64,000 nucleotides of DNA from Rosenbergiella epipactidis (GCF_018494055.1 NZ_JABBFQ010000009.1:93711-157710); one strand, 5' to 3'; positions 28,464 through 38,367 are shown, numbered from the stretch's first letter. Numbers and translations are program-made. Notes: generated by a model from the letters alone, not told the origin.

Positions 28464-29045
28464 ATGTCCGCGCTAAAAAAACCGCAAATTTTGCGTATTG
28501 CAGAAGTCGCGAGCTCAAGGCTGTTTACTATTCAATCTGTCCAGCTTCGTTTTAGTAATGGTGTTGAACGTGTTTATGAGCGCATGAAGCCTGCTGGGCG
28601 TGAAGCGGTTATGATCCTCGCGCTGGAAGGCGATAATGTCTTGATGATTGAGGAGTACGCAGTCGGGATTGAGGGCTATGAGTTGGGCTTTCCCAAAGGA
28701 TTGATCGACGCAGGCGAAACGCCTGAGCAAGCAGCCGTGCGAGAATTGAAAGAAGAGGTCGGAATGGGGGCTGAAAAACTGACGTCGTTAGGACAGGTTA
28801 CTATGGCACCCTCGTATTTCTCTAGCAGAATGCATATCCTTGTCGCGGAGAATCTCTATCCTGAATGGCTAACGGGCGATGAACCCGAACCGCTAGTGAT
28901 CCACCGCTGGCCAGTGTCTAGGCTAATCGATCTACTCAGTCACTCTCAATTCCAAGAGGCGCGGAACATCAGTGCAATGTTTTTATTAAGGGAATGGTTA
29001 GCGAAGCCGTCTCAGGCTTCAATGTTAAGCGAAGAGGTGGGCTAA
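28464..29045 (+). CDS. nudE: ADP compounds hydrolase NudE
   Basis: 193 residues (186 in E. coli). The Nudix box is at about 79-101: GLIDAGETPEQAAVREL then KEEVG, containing the REL-x-EE catalytic core. Hydrolyses ADP-ribose, NADH and diadenosine polyphosphates. GAGG precedes the start by about 7 bases. Divergent from igaA and convergent with mrcA. Confidence 0.94.
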   Translation: MSALKKPQILRIAEVASSRLFTIQSVQLRFSNGVERVYERMKPAGREAVMILALEGDNVLMIEEYAVGIEGYELGFPKGLIDAGETPEQAAVRELKEEVGMGAEKLTSLGQVTMAPSYFSSRMHILVAENLYPEWLTGDEPEPLVIHRWPVSRLIDLLSHSQFQEARNISAMFLLREWLAKPSQASMLSEEVG

Positions 29046-29058
29046 TCCATTAGCCCAC
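29037..29058. other. perfect hairpin without U-tract at the nudE/mrcA convergence
   Basis: GTGGGCTAAT and ATTAGCCCAC form a 10-bp perfect stem with a CC gap. It includes the nudE stop codon and lies 8 bases from the mrcA end. No T-run on either strand. Confidence 0.5.
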
Positions 29059-29066
29059 AGTGAGGA

Positions 29067-31610
29067 TTAAAATAAGTCTTGGCTCTCTGCGCCAGTTCCT
29101 ATCGTCGTACTGGTTTCCTGTACCGAATACTCTTTCGGCTCTGTTCCAGTAATAAAGTATTCAGGACGGCTGTTCCCGCCACCGTGTGATAATTTACCCG
29201 TCGTTCTATCAATTGTGACCGTCGTGATCCCTTCTGGCGGTGTTAACGGCTGTAAAGGCACACCCTGTAGTGCGACTTTCATATAATCATCCCACGCCGG
29301 TTGGGCGCTTTTAGCCCCCCCTTCGTAACCCGAGACTTGATCGGCTATCGCTCCCGATGCGGTGGTACGGCCTAAGGCATGGCTAGGGTTGTCAAAACCA
29401 ATCCATACCGATGTCGCAATACCAGGACCATAACCAGAAAACCATGCATCTCTGGAACTATTCGTGGTGCCGGTTTTACCGCCAATGTCATTACGTTGTA
29501 AATCACGCCCCGCACGCCATCCAGTACCTTGCCAACCGGGTTCGCCGAAGATATTAGAGTTCATTGCACTCTTAATTAAGAAAGAGAGCGGCGTACTGAT
29601 TACATGAGGTGCATAGGGATCGGTATTTGAATCCTTATTGACAGTTTGTAAATCTGTTTGTGGCGCGCCATTCGGAACGGGCTGCTCAGCATGGGCCACA
29701 TTCTCGGTTTGTGAATCGTCCAATCGCGCAACATCCGGTGTATTGGCATAGAGGGTAGGGGAATTACACTCTGGACAGGCGACTTTAGGATTTTCTTGGA
29801 ACAATACCGTTCCTTGTTGATCACTAATCTTACTGATCAACCAAGGCTCCACTTGGAAACCACCATTGGTGAGTATTGCATAGCCTCTCGCAACCTGGAT
29901 GGGGGTAAAGGAGGCAGCACCTAAGGCTAATGATTCTGTGTGGATAATATTCTGCTCAGGAAAACCGAAGCGTAAGAGATACTTGGCTGCGTAATCGACA
30001 CCCATCGCCCGCATGGCACGTACCATCACGACGTTTTTAGACAGTCCAAGCCCTTGACGAAGGCGCATGGGACCTGCATAGACGTTCGGTGAATTATGAG
30101 GACGCCAATCTGAACCTGCGCCAGCATCCCATCGTGAGATAGGTAAATCGTTCAAGATAGTGGCTAAGGTAAGGCCTTTATCCATCGCGGCGGTGTAGAG
30201 GAATGGTTTGATGTTAGAGCCTACCTGACGTAATGCCTGCGTGGCACGGTTAAACATGCTCTGAGAGAAATCAAAACCACCGACTAGGGCTTTAATTGCC
30301 CCGTTGTGTGAATCTAATGATACCAGTGCTGAGTTAACCTGAGGCACTTGTGCTAACCACCACTCTTGACCTACAGCCCTCACCCAGATCAGCTGTCCTG
30401 TTGCGAGAACTTGGCTGACAGAACGAGGGGTTGCACCCTGTAAATTATCGTTTTTAAACGGTCTTGCCCAACGTACCCCTGCGAGAGATAGCGTCTGCTC
30501 CGTACCGTTTTTTAGTCTTACCTGCGCGGCATTACCGTCAACCTGCTGGACAACCGCCGGAATCAGTGGTCCGTAAGTGGGGTAGTTTGCCAGCGTTTGG
30601 TCAATCTTCTTGTTGTCCCAAGCAGATTGTCCATCGTGCCATAGGACCTTAGTCGGCCCACGGTAGCCATGGCGAATATCGTAGTTCAAGACATTTGTGA
30701 CGACGGCTTGCTGAGCACCTTCTTGTAGCGTTCGTGTGATGGTGGTGGTGACTTGATAACCGTCGTTATAGGCATCTTCCCCATAACGTTTCACCATCTC
30801 TTGGCGAACCATCTCACTGATATAAGGTGCGGTAAAGGCAACTTGTGGTCCATGGTATTGTGAAATGAGTGGTTCGTTAACTGCCTGCTCATATTGCTGC
30901 TGACTGATATATTTCTGGTCTAACATTCTCCCCAGTACGACATTGCGTCGTGCAAGTGCGCGGGTATGAGAATAGAGCGGATTGAACGTAGAAGGGGCTT
31001 TCGGCAATCCGGCAATCATTGCCATCTGGCTTAAGCTCAACTCATTAATGTCTTTGCCGAAATAGACATGTGCGGCAGCACCAACACCGTAAGCACGTGA
31101 GCCGAGATAAATTTTATTTAAGTAAAGGTCGAGAATCTGATCTTTACTGAAAAGTTGTTCGATACGAATGGCGAGAAAGGCTTCTCTGATTTTACGCAAC
31201 AGCGTTTTCTCGGGAGAGAGGAAAAAGTTACGCGCAAGCTGCTGAGTGATTGTACTCGCCCCTTGCGACGCCCTGCCCGAGAACAGCGCTATCGATGCTG
31301 CACGAAAAATCCCGATGGGATCTACACCATGATGTTCATAAAAACGGCTGTCCTCAGTCGCAATAAACGCATGGATAAGGTCTGGGGGCATTTGTTGCAA
31401 GGTCAAAGGGATACGGCGTTTTTCACCAAATTGCGCGATAAGCTCACCGTCTGCGCTATAGACCTGCATCGGTGTCTGCATTTTGACATCTTTAAGGGTA
31501 TTTACGTCGGGTAATTGAGGTTCAATATATTTATATAAGCCATATATAGAGCCTACTCCCAGAAAAATGCAGCAAATAAATAATATGAATAAATACTTTA
31601 AGAACTTCAC
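29067..31610 (-). CDS. mrcA: penicillin-binding protein 1A (MrcA)
   Basis: 847 residues (850 in E. coli). Membrane anchor at about 5-28; glycosyltransferase domain with the catalytic EDSRFYEHHGVD near residue 87 and QGASTITQQLARN; OB-like domain; transpeptidase domain with SNIK (active Ser near 462), SKN and KTGTT (near 709). A bifunctional peptidoglycan synthase in the inner membrane. Divergent from hofM, as in E. coli, where this linkage is also found in competent gamma-proteobacteria (ponA-pilM/comA). Confidence 0.96.
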   Translation of the reverse strand: MKFLKYLFILFICCIFLGVGSIYGLYKYIEPQLPDVNTLKDVKMQTPMQVYSADGELIAQFGEKRRIPLTLQQMPPDLIHAFIATEDSRFYEHHGVDPIGIFRAASIALFSGRASQGASTITQQLARNFFLSPEKTLLRKIREAFLAIRIEQLFSKDQILDLYLNKIYLGSRAYGVGAAAHVYFGKDINELSLSQMAMIAGLPKAPSTFNPLYSHTRALARRNVVLGRMLDQKYISQQQYEQAVNEPLISQYHGPQVAFTAPYISEMVRQEMVKRYGEDAYNDGYQVTTTITRTLQEGAQQAVVTNVLNYDIRHGYRGPTKVLWHDGQSAWDNKKIDQTLANYPTYGPLIPAVVQQVDGNAAQVRLKNGTEQTLSLAGVRWARPFKNDNLQGATPRSVSQVLATGQLIWVRAVGQEWWLAQVPQVNSALVSLDSHNGAIKALVGGFDFSQSMFNRATQALRQVGSNIKPFLYTAAMDKGLTLATILNDLPISRWDAGAGSDWRPHNSPNVYAGPMRLRQGLGLSKNVVMVRAMRAMGVDYAAKYLLRFGFPEQNIIHTESLALGAASFTPIQVARGYAILTNGGFQVEPWLISKISDQQGTVLFQENPKVACPECNSPTLYANTPDVARLDDSQTENVAHAEQPVPNGAPQTDLQTVNKDSNTDPYAPHVISTPLSFLIKSAMNSNIFGEPGWQGTGWRAGRDLQRNDIGGKTGTTNSSRDAWFSGYGPGIATSVWIGFDNPSHALGRTTASGAIADQVSGYEGGAKSAQPAWDDYMKVALQGVPLQPLTPPEGITTVTIDRTTGKLSHGGGNSRPEYFITGTEPKEYSVQETSTTIGTGAESQDLF

Positions 31611-31727
31611 CTAAACTCTCTCACTCGAACGGTATTGGGTAGTTTATAAACAATTGCCTCGTAGTATAAAGGCATCAACGTTGCTTTGATACGTCAAAAT
31701 ATCTTATCGACCTTGGGAGGTTGGAAA

Positions 31728-32546
31728 ATGTTTAGCCAAGGATGGCAAATAGGTCTGCATATTAATACGACGCAAGTCAGTGTCGTGGCAGTGAAATGGA
31801 AACATCATAAATGGTGCTTACAGGGCTGGTGGGTCTTCCCGTTAGACGAGCCGGTCTTCACCCCAACCGGATTGTTAGTCGTTACCCCAGAATTTAGATC
31901 AATTCTACTAACGCTTCGTAATCACTTCCCTTACCGCTATTCCTTACGCGTAAGCTACCCAGTGCAATGTGTTCTACTACGGACCATTGCGTTACCCAGC
32001 GCGACTTTACAAGGCTTGTCATTGGCGCGTTTTGTTCAACTTTCTGTGGAGCGCTTATTCTCCCACCTTCATGAGTTGACGTGGGATTACCGTTTAGGCC
32101 CAGATACCTCAGCGGAAATTAGTATCACGGTGACTAGGAATAAAGTGCTGAAGGACTATTGTGCTTTATTCGACGACGCTGGCTTAACCCTAGACGTCGT
32201 AGAGCTTGCTTCAACAGCGTTGTATTCGTTACTTGATCCCCAAAGTAGCAGTACATTAATCGTCGAAGAGGACGAAACCTGGTTATGGGCAACCTGTCAT
32301 CAGCAATGCTATCACCACGGGCAATGTTTGAACGTCGACTTCCCCACTATCGGAGCAGTGACCAGTTCGCTCGCTATCAAGAGTGAATCCTATTTCTATG
32401 CGGGGATACAAAATGCAATTCAGCCGAAAAATATCGACGTCTTTAGTTTGCTTGGTTCCATCGCTCAATTTCCGCCAGTCATCAGCACTCGACCTGATTT
32501 AATCGTGGCCTTGGGACTTGCTTTACGCGAGGCAGACCAATTATGA
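31728..32546 (+). CDS. hofM: DNA utilisation/pilus assembly protein HofM (PilM-like)
   Basis: 272 residues from the ATG at 31728, which has GGGAGG 7 bases upstream; the frame is open back to 31686 without SD support. The N-terminus (WQIGLHINTTQVSVVAVKW) and C-terminus (PDLIVALGLALREA) fit the PilM/HofM actin-like fold, although the sequence between is strongly diverged from E. coli. In type IV pilus systems PilM is the cytoplasmic partner of PilN. First gene of a five-gene overlapping operon. Confidence 0.88.
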   Translation: MFSQGWQIGLHINTTQVSVVAVKWKHHKWCLQGWWVFPLDEPVFTPTGLLVVTPEFRSILLTLRNHFPYRYSLRVSYPVQCVLLRTIALPSATLQGLSLARFVQLSVERLFSHLHELTWDYRLGPDTSAEISITVTRNKVLKDYCALFDDAGLTLDVVELASTALYSLLDPQSSSTLIVEEDETWLWATCHQQCYHHGQCLNVDFPTIGAVTSSLAIKSESYFYAGIQNAIQPKNIDVFSLLGSIAQFPPVISTRPDLIVALGLALREADQL

Positions 32547-33100
32547 GCGGTGTTAACTTACTTGAATGGCGACGCAAAAAGTTGTCCCAACGCAGCGTCA
32601 ATATTTTGGCTACTGGTGTTTTACTCCTGATTTTCTTAGTGATAAGCACCGTTATTAGCCTTGATACCCTCCAGAAAAATCTCCATGAACTCGACACCCT
32701 ATATAAGCTTTATCAACCGCTGATGACTCAACTGTCTGATCAGCTCGCACAGCAGCAGCAAGGGCTACAGCAATTGGAGCAAGCTGATCGGCACCGTCAG
32801 CAGTCAGAGGGCGTACGTGATGAAATGAATACCTACCGATTTTTTTTCCAGTGGCTAACTGACCATTTACCCGAATATTCGTGGCTAACCGCTCTGACTG
32901 TTGGGCGAACAGGGTGGATGATTACTGGGCAAAGTTTACAGTTGGAAGAGATTGAACAGTTTATTCACCAACTATTTAGCATTGAGCAGGTTAGGGCATT
33001 ACATCTCAATGACCTTAAAAAAGAAGCGTGGTATTACGAATTTAGAGTCAGTTTCACCCTGCCAGCAGAGAGAGGGGACAACACGAAGAATGGAAAATAA
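32543..33100 (+). CDS. hofN: HofN (PilN-like) inner-membrane protein
   Basis: 185 residues. The short cytoplasmic start VNLLEWRRKK is the PilN motif that binds PilM; a membrane segment follows at about 22-43 (ATGVLLLIFLVISTVISL), then a Gln-rich coiled coil (about 60-95) and a ferredoxin-like periplasmic domain. Overlaps hofM by 4 bases and hofO by 11. Confidence 0.88.
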   Translation: MSGVNLLEWRRKKLSQRSVNILATGVLLLIFLVISTVISLDTLQKNLHELDTLYKLYQPLMTQLSDQLAQQQQGLQQLEQADRHRQQSEGVRDEMNTYRFFFQWLTDHLPEYSWLTALTVGRTGWMITGQSLQLEEIEQFIHQLFSIEQVRALHLNDLKKEAWYYEFRVSFTLPAERGDNTKNGK

Positions 33101-33566
33101 AATCTGGATAAAAATCATTCACTCATCAAGGCCTAGACAATGGGGGGTTACTCTCGTAGCCGTGATGTTGTCAGGTATTTCTCTACTCTTTTATGGTGTG
33201 TTGCCCACGTATCACTCCCACACCAGACAGTTAGCGTTATTTCACAGCGCACGCGATGACGTGAACCAACGTCTAACACTCTATCGCCAAGCAAAACCTA
33301 ATTACATGCTATCGAAACAACTGGCTCGCCTTGAGGGTGACCAAGGGGAGCTATTCCCACTGTTCATTTTGTCGTATGGCACGGCTGTTGCGAATTGGCA
33401 GGAAAGTGATTCCCAGCAAAAAGCTACACTGGTGCTCGGGTGGCAGGACTTTTTACAGTTTTGGCAACACTTAACTCAGCTAAACCGCAAGATAACGCCT
33501 GAACAACTACAACTCTCGGCGCAGAATGGCCCTATTTTGGTGAAGCTAACGTATGACAAAAAATAA
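33090..33566 (+). CDS. hofO: HofO (PilO-like) protein
   Basis: 158 residues from the ATG at 33090 (MENKIWIKI); the same frame is open far upstream into hofN, but that part is out of context. One membrane segment at about 19-39 (WGVTLVAVMLSGISLLFYGV) and a periplasmic remainder with a helix rich in Gln/Arg. Assigned by position between hofN and hofP and by topology; sequence similarity to E. coli HofO is low. Confidence 0.75.
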   Translation: MENKIWIKIIHSSRPRQWGVTLVAVMLSGISLLFYGVLPTYHSHTRQLALFHSARDDVNQRLTLYRQAKPNYMLSKQLARLEGDQGELFPLFILSYGTAVANWQESDSQQKATLVLGWQDFLQFWQHLTQLNRKITPEQLQLSAQNGPILVKLTYDKK

Positions 33567-33897
33567 TATGACGCTTTACTGCCTTAGTCTTATATCACTG
33601 ATAATAGCGGATCGCGCAGTCGCGAAAGATCCTTTCCAGCCTTTCGACGCCTCGCAATGTGCGGTATTCACAACGCAACTCAATGGTTGGCAACTCAATG
33701 CTGTGCTTATCAGCGCTTCCCAGCGCCACGCACTGATATCACATAAAGTATTGGGGATAAAAAAGGTGGAATTAGCCTCTCAGCCTTTTTCAATTTATGG
33801 ACAGGTCACTCAGATCGAATTAACGCATATTGAATTTAGCGTATTCCCCCCTTGTCCGCCGAATCGGGCTACCCTGTCTTTTACAGGAGTTTCATGA
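33553..33897 (+). CDS. hofP: HofP, small exported protein
   Basis: 114 residues; a signal peptide with likely cleavage after AVA at 24 (RAVA-KDPFQPF). The KDPFQP start of the mature part recalls PilP, the lipoprotein that links PilNO to the secretin. Another ATG at 33568 is possible. Overlaps hofO by 14 bases and hofQ by 4. Confidence 0.75.
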   Translation: MTKNNMTLYCLSLISLIIADRAVAKDPFQPFDASQCAVFTTQLNGWQLNAVLISASQRHALISHKVLGIKKVELASQPFSIYGQVTQIELTHIEFSVFPPCPPNRATLSFTGVS

Positions 33898-35153
33898 TGC
33901 CTTTAACCAAATTCTTCTTTTTTATATTACTGATTGTTATTGCCGGCAAGGCGCCAGCGAGTAGCAGAATATCGATTAATGCGGAGAATACGCCAGTTGC
34001 ACAAATATTCTCCTTACTGGCTTCGGCCAAAGATCTCAATATCGTCGTCGATCCCGGAATTGAGCAATCGTTAACGCTGCATCTGGTCGATGTTGAATGG
34101 CAGGATGCGTTAACGATCATTCAGGAGTTAACCAACGTAGAGGTTTCTCATCACGCTAATATTTTAGTGGTGCGTGAGAAGACTTCTCAAGCCGCCGATA
34201 ACGATCAAACGGCAGTTCTTTTCTCATCAGGGCAAGCGGAATGGGAACAAAAAGTGTTTAGTGTAAAGTTTATCGAGGCAGCTAAACTCGAAAAACAGTT
34301 AACAGCGCTGCCCTTTATACGATCGGGTGGGAAAGGCCGACGTTTTGTCGACCATGACCGACAACAGCTAATTGTGTGGGACGATGCAGAGACTCTCCGC
34401 AAAATAGAGCAGTGGATTGCCTTGCATGATCGCCCTCAGCCACAAATCGAGATCACTGCGCAGATGATTTCGATAAGCCAAGATAATTTACGTGAGCTTG
34501 GCGTGTCTTGGTTCAACGAGCCATCAAATATTGAGCCTGGAAAGTTAGCTAGGCACGAGTTTACAACGTCATTAGGCGTTGCAGCACCAACATTACAGGT
34601 TAAGACGGCTATTACGCGCATCGATAGCCGACTATTATTTCTCGAACTCTCCGCGTTAGAACAAGAAAACCAGCTAGAGATTATTGCCAGCCCCCATTTA
34701 GTGACCTCTCAAGGTCGGACCGCATCCATTAAACAGGGAACAGAAATTCCTTATCAAACGGTAAGCGGTAAAAATGAAAACCCAGTCATTAATTTCAAAG
34801 AGGCAGTGCTCGGGATGGAGGTAACACCTGAGCGAGTTGGGCAAGCGTCAATTCGTTTACGGCTAAGGCTTAACCAAGATGTCCCTGGGAAAGTATTGCA
34901 AGGTGATGGTAAAGGCCCCCCCTCAATCGAAAAACAGGAGATTACGACTGAAGTAGTAGTCGCCAATGGGACAACCCTTGCGTTAGGGGGAGTGTTTCAA
35001 CAACAGCATCAACAAGGGATAGCAGCTGTGCCTTGGTTAGGGAAGATACCACTATTAGGCATTCTATTTCGAAAGCAGGCGCGGCAACATCAAAAAAGAG
35101 AGCTGGTGATTTTCATTACACCGCGTCTGTTACCTATGGGTAATATCCCGTAA
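33894..35153 (+). CDS. hofQ: secretin HofQ, outer-membrane DNA uptake channel
   Basis: 419 residues. SD AGGAG is 4 bases before the ATG at 33894 and 7 before the next ATG at 33897, so either may be used. Signal peptide about 1-22 (KAPAS region). N0/N1-like domains (TPVAQIFSLLASAKDLNIVV) and the secretin core with EIIASPHLVTSQGRTA, IKQGTEIPYQT and FKEAVLGMEVTPERV, ending in the conserved RELVIFITPRL. HofQ homologues (ComE/PilQ) take up DNA; in E. coli hofQ is required for growth on DNA. The gene is intact. Confidence 0.92.
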   Translation: MMPLTKFFFFILLIVIAGKAPASSRISINAENTPVAQIFSLLASAKDLNIVVDPGIEQSLTLHLVDVEWQDALTIIQELTNVEVSHHANILVVREKTSQAADNDQTAVLFSSGQAEWEQKVFSVKFIEAAKLEKQLTALPFIRSGGKGRRFVDHDRQQLIVWDDAETLRKIEQWIALHDRPQPQIEITAQMISISQDNLRELGVSWFNEPSNIEPGKLARHEFTTSLGVAAPTLQVKTAITRIDSRLLFLELSALEQENQLEIIASPHLVTSQGRTASIKQGTEIPYQTVSGKNENPVINFKEAVLGMEVTPERVGQASIRLRLRLNQDVPGKVLQGDGKGPPSIEKQEITTEVVVANGTTLALGGVFQQQHQQGIAAVPWLGKIPLLGILFRKQARQHQKRELVIFITPRLLPMGNIP

Positions 35154-35483
35154 ATTCAGGATAGATTGAGGTTCACCGTTGACGTAAAGCGCTAATTAGC
35201 ATAAAAGGTTATCAATTTTTAAGAACCTTAAGCACTGAGTTTAATAAATCATCACTCAAAGAGGCTGGATATAGTACTATAAGAGCGACTGACAGGAACG
35301 CTTCCCGGTCTATGCTGGTGAAGAGTTGCTGATAAATCATTTAATTGGTTGCCAAATGGTCTGGAGTGTTGAGATAATTTTTCACCTGACTCTTGTTACA
35401 TGCTTATGAGGTCTCAGTTTCTGTCCCGTTGTCTATAGTGACTATGGGGTATCATCAACGAATTCTTAGTAGTACCGATAAAA
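35154..35483. other. 330-base intergenic region between hofQ and aroK
   Basis: No credible ORF. It is A/T-rich and contains a short palindrome GCTAATTAGC near 35191 and a possible -10 TATAGT near 35434 for aroK, without a convincing -35. A weak inverted repeat (AAGGTT...AACCTT, about 35206-35230) could be a poor hofQ terminator. Otherwise I see nothing recognisable. Confidence 0.5.
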
Positions 35484-36005
35484 ATGGCAGAGAAACGTAA
35501 TATCTTTCTGGTTGGGCCTATGGGTGCCGGCAAAAGCACTATTGGTCGTCAGTTAGCTCAACAACTTAATATGGAATTTTATGATTCCGATCAAGAAATT
35601 GAGCGCCGTACCGGGGCTGATGTGGGTTGGGTCTTCGATGTTGAAGGCGAAGAGGGCTTCCGGGATCGTGAGGAAAAAATCATCAATGAGTTGACTGAAA
35701 AGCAAGGCATTGTCTTAGCGACAGGCGGCGGTTCAGTTAAATCTCGTGAGACACGTAACCGCTTATCGGCTCGTGGCGTCGTTGTGTATCTTGAAACGAC
35801 CATTGAGAAGCAACTGGCTCGGACACAACGTGATAAACGTCGTCCTCTACTGCAAGTTGATTCTCCTCCGCGTGATGTTCTAGAAGATTTGGCGGGTGAG
35901 CGTAATCCTCTGTACGAAGAGATTGCTGATGTGACCATCCGTACTGATGAGCAGAGCGCAAAAGTCGTCGCCAATCAGATCATCCATATGTTAGAAAACA
36001 ATTAA
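35484..36005 (+). CDS. aroK: shikimate kinase I AroK
   Basis: 173 residues, as in E. coli. P-loop GPMGAGKST at 11-19; shikimate-site Asp in [16 protein letters not shown] and Arg/Gly in LATGGGSV. Phosphorylates shikimate at C3 in aromatic amino acid synthesis. No clear SD precedes the ATG, which is nonetheless fixed by homology. Forms an operon with aroB-damX-dam-rpe-gph-trpS. Confidence 0.96.
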   Translation: MAEKRNIFLVGPMGAGKSTIGRQLAQQLNMEFYDSDQEIERRTGADVGWVFDVEGEEGFRDREEKIINELTEKQGIVLATGGGSVKSRETRNRLSARGVVVYLETTIEKQLARTQRDKRRPLLQVDSPPRDVLEDLAGERNPLYEEIADVTIRTDEQSAKVVANQIIHMLENN

Positions 36006-36044
36006 GTTGATATACCGCAGTTAAATCAGTTGAGGGTCAGTAAC

Positions 36045-37127
36045 ATGATGCAGAAGATGATGGTTTCACTTGGCGAACGCAGCTATCCCATAACGATTGC
36101 TGCGGGCTTATTCAGTGACTCTGCATCTTACTGGCCACTAACTGCTCATCAATCGGTCATGGTTGTGACAAATGAAACGATTGCACCGCTCTATCTACAG
36201 CCCGTTTTAGCACAACTTGCCGCGTTAGGGATTAACGCTGACTCCGTGGTATTACCCGACGGTGAGCAATATAAGTCCTTATCAGTACTCGATACCGTAT
36301 TTACTGCATTATTAGAAAAGCCACATGGCCGTGACACCACACTCATTGCATTAGGCGGTGGCGTGATTGGTGACATGACCGGCTTTGCTGCAGCTAGCTA
36401 CCAGCGTGGTGTGCGTTTTATTCAAATGCCTACCACGCTGTTATCTCAAGTTGATTCATCGGTAGGTGGCAAGACTGCCGTCAATCATCCCTTAGGGAAA
36501 AATATGATTGGCGCGTTCTATCAACCTACCTCGGTTGTCATTGATCTTGATTGCTTAGCAACGCTACCGGCACGGGAGTTATCCTCTGGTTTAGCGGAAG
36601 TCATCAAATATGGTGTAATCCTCGACTATGCCTTTTTTGAATGGCTCGAAGAGAATATCGATGCGCTTCGACGCTTAGATCAAAAAGCACTGGCTTATTG
36701 TATTAGACGTTGTTGTGAACTTAAGGCTGAGATTGTTGCAGCAGATGAACGGGAACAGGGTAATCGCGCGCTGTTAAACCTCGGACATACTTTTGGTCAT
36801 GCTATTGAAGCGCATATGGGTTATGGCAATTGGTTACACGGTGAAGCGGTCGCAGCAGGTATGGTCATGGCTGCACGTACCGCCGAACAACTTGGGACAT
36901 TCAGTGCCTCATTAACAGAACGGCTCATCACGCTATTAACGCGTGCCGGACTGCCGGTTAACGGTCCACAGCAGATGTTGGCCGAAGACTACTTACCCCA
37001 TATGATGCGGGATAAGAAAGTGTTATCAGGAGAGCTACGTTTAGTCTTACCGACCGGTTTAGGTAAGGCCGAGGTGCGTTCTGGAGTGGGACATGATACT
37101 GTTTTAGCTGCCATAACTAAGTGTTAG
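36045..37127 (+). CDS. aroB: 3-dehydroquinate synthase AroB
   Basis: 360 residues from ATG 36045 (GAGGG 8 bases upstream); the next ATG at 36048 is the closest match to the E. coli start. NAD-binding [16 protein letters not shown] near 94-109, catalytic [19 protein letters not shown] and the zinc ligands including GHTFGHAIE and LHGEAVA. Cyclises DAHP to 3-dehydroquinate. Confidence 0.96.
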   Translation: MMQKMMVSLGERSYPITIAAGLFSDSASYWPLTAHQSVMVVTNETIAPLYLQPVLAQLAALGINADSVVLPDGEQYKSLSVLDTVFTALLEKPHGRDTTLIALGGGVIGDMTGFAAASYQRGVRFIQMPTTLLSQVDSSVGGKTAVNHPLGKNMIGAFYQPTSVVIDLDCLATLPARELSSGLAEVIKYGVILDYAFFEWLEENIDALRRLDQKALAYCIRRCCELKAEIVAADEREQGNRALLNLGHTFGHAIEAHMGYGNWLHGEAVAAGMVMAARTAEQLGTFSASLTERLITLLTRAGLPVNGPQQMLAEDYLPHMMRDKKVLSGELRLVLPTGLGKAEVRSGVGHDTVLAAITKC

Positions 37128-37204
37128 CTAAGGTAAGACAATAACTAATAATGTCAGCGGGGCCACGCGAGTGGTACTTAGCCGAATACGTATGAGGTGG
37201 ATCA

Positions 37205-38272
37205 ATGGATGACTTTCAACCCGAAGATGAATTAAAACCTGACACGAGTGATCGTCCTGCTCCTCGTGGTAAAAAACCTGCACCGTCCTCTAAGCTACCT
37301 ATTTCCAAGCAGCATCTGATGATCGCTGTAGGAATCTTGGTACTATTGCTACTGGTTTTAGGCATTGGATCAGCAATGAATAGCTCGTCTAAGCCTAACG
37401 AGGCGGCTTCAGGTCAAGGTAACGAAAGGAACATCGACCTTTCTGGTAATGCGTCAGCAGATAACTCAACTGCTCCAGCGAACGATCAGTCATCACAACA
37501 GACGGATACGCAACCTGCCGCGCAAACACCCGTAGCACCAAGTGACACCACCTCTAATGGGGCGATGGAACCTACCAACGGCGTCTTACAAGATACTCAA
37601 CCGTCAGCAGAGCAACCGGCAGCGGCTTCTCTACCAACCGCTGCGGCAACGTTGGATCGTAATGCAAAACTTAGCAATACGACGCAGACGGCTCAGCAAC
37701 CGACGTCTAGTGACGCGCCAGCGCCTATGCCAGCGCATCGTTCTGCTCCGAGCGAACACCCTGTACGGGCTAAGGCACCTGTCACGCATACTGAGCCTCG
37801 CCAGCCGAGTCATCGTTCTGAAGTCCGTCATGTCGTACCGGAACATCGTGAGTCAGTTAGCCATCGTCAGCCTGAACACAATCAAGCGAAAAAAGCGGTG
37901 GCGCCTAAGGCACCTGTTAAGACAGCCGAGAAGCAGGCTCCTGTAACGACGACTACGTCTCAGCCAGCGAAAGCGCCGTCAGCCCCTGCTGCACCGACTC
38001 GGGAAGTCGTATCTGGTAAGGGATACACCCTTCAGCTGAGTGGCGCAAGTCGTGAAGATACGCTAAATGCTTGGGCTAAACAGCAGAAGCTTGCTAGCTA
38101 CCAAGTTTATAAAACGACGCGTAATGGACAGGCTTGGTATGTCTTGACGACAGGTAATTACAACACGCCTGCAGAAGCCAAAAGTGCTATCTCATCTCTA
38201 CCAGAAGCGGTAAAAGCTAAGAGTCCATGGGTTAAACCAATGAGCCAAGTTCGTAAAGAATCTGCTCAGTAA
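37205..38272 (+). CDS. damX: cell-division SPOR-domain protein DamX
   Basis: 355 residues against 428 in E. coli. Short cytoplasmic N-terminus (1-36), one membrane segment at about 38-58, a long periplasmic linker rich in Ala, Pro, Gln, Ser, Thr with a His/Arg/Glu-rich patch near 185-220, and a C-terminal SPOR domain from about 271 (GYTLQLSGASRED; WYVLTTGNYNTPAEAK) that binds denuded septal peptidoglycan. The acidic, Arg-rich cytoplasmic part of E. coli DamX is missing. Located between aroB and dam as usual. Confidence 0.93.
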   Translation: MDDFQPEDELKPDTSDRPAPRGKKPAPSSKLPISKQHLMIAVGILVLLLLVLGIGSAMNSSSKPNEAASGQGNERNIDLSGNASADNSTAPANDQSSQQTDTQPAAQTPVAPSDTTSNGAMEPTNGVLQDTQPSAEQPAAASLPTAAATLDRNAKLSNTTQTAQQPTSSDAPAPMPAHRSAPSEHPVRAKAPVTHTEPRQPSHRSEVRHVVPEHRESVSHRQPEHNQAKKAVAPKAPVKTAEKQAPVTTTTSQPAKAPSAPAAPTREVVSGKGYTLQLSGASREDTLNAWAKQQKLASYQVYKTTRNGQAWYVLTTGNYNTPAEAKSAISSLPEAVKAKSPWVKPMSQVRKESAQ

Positions 38273-38279
38273 TCTCAAT

Positions 38280-38300
38280 AGGGCTGCTCATCGCAGCCCT
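38280..38300 (+). other. hairpin without U-tract after damX
   Basis: AGGGCTGC/GCAGCCCT, 8 bp, loop TCATC, 8 bases after the damX stop and 68 before dam. Followed by CGATTTAAGC, so at best a weak terminator; it may instead separate damX and dam mRNA levels. Confidence 0.45.
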
Positions 38301-38367
38301 CGATTTAAGCGCCAATCTGTTGTCCGGATAACCGCAACATCTCATAATTAATCTTTGATACGACAAC

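Noticed and set aside
31611..31727. CRP-S (Sxy-dependent) site upstream of hofM
   Set aside because: No TGCGA-N6-TCGCA-like sequence was found; the inverted repeat TGCCT...AGGCA has the wrong spacing.
35154..35483. Small RNA gene between hofQ and aroK
   Set aside because: No terminator with T-run and no promoter of good quality; nothing resembles a known sRNA.
35591..35974. 127-codon minus-strand open frame
   Set aside because: Antisense to aroK with low-complexity Ser/Arg content; a shadow of a well-supported gene.
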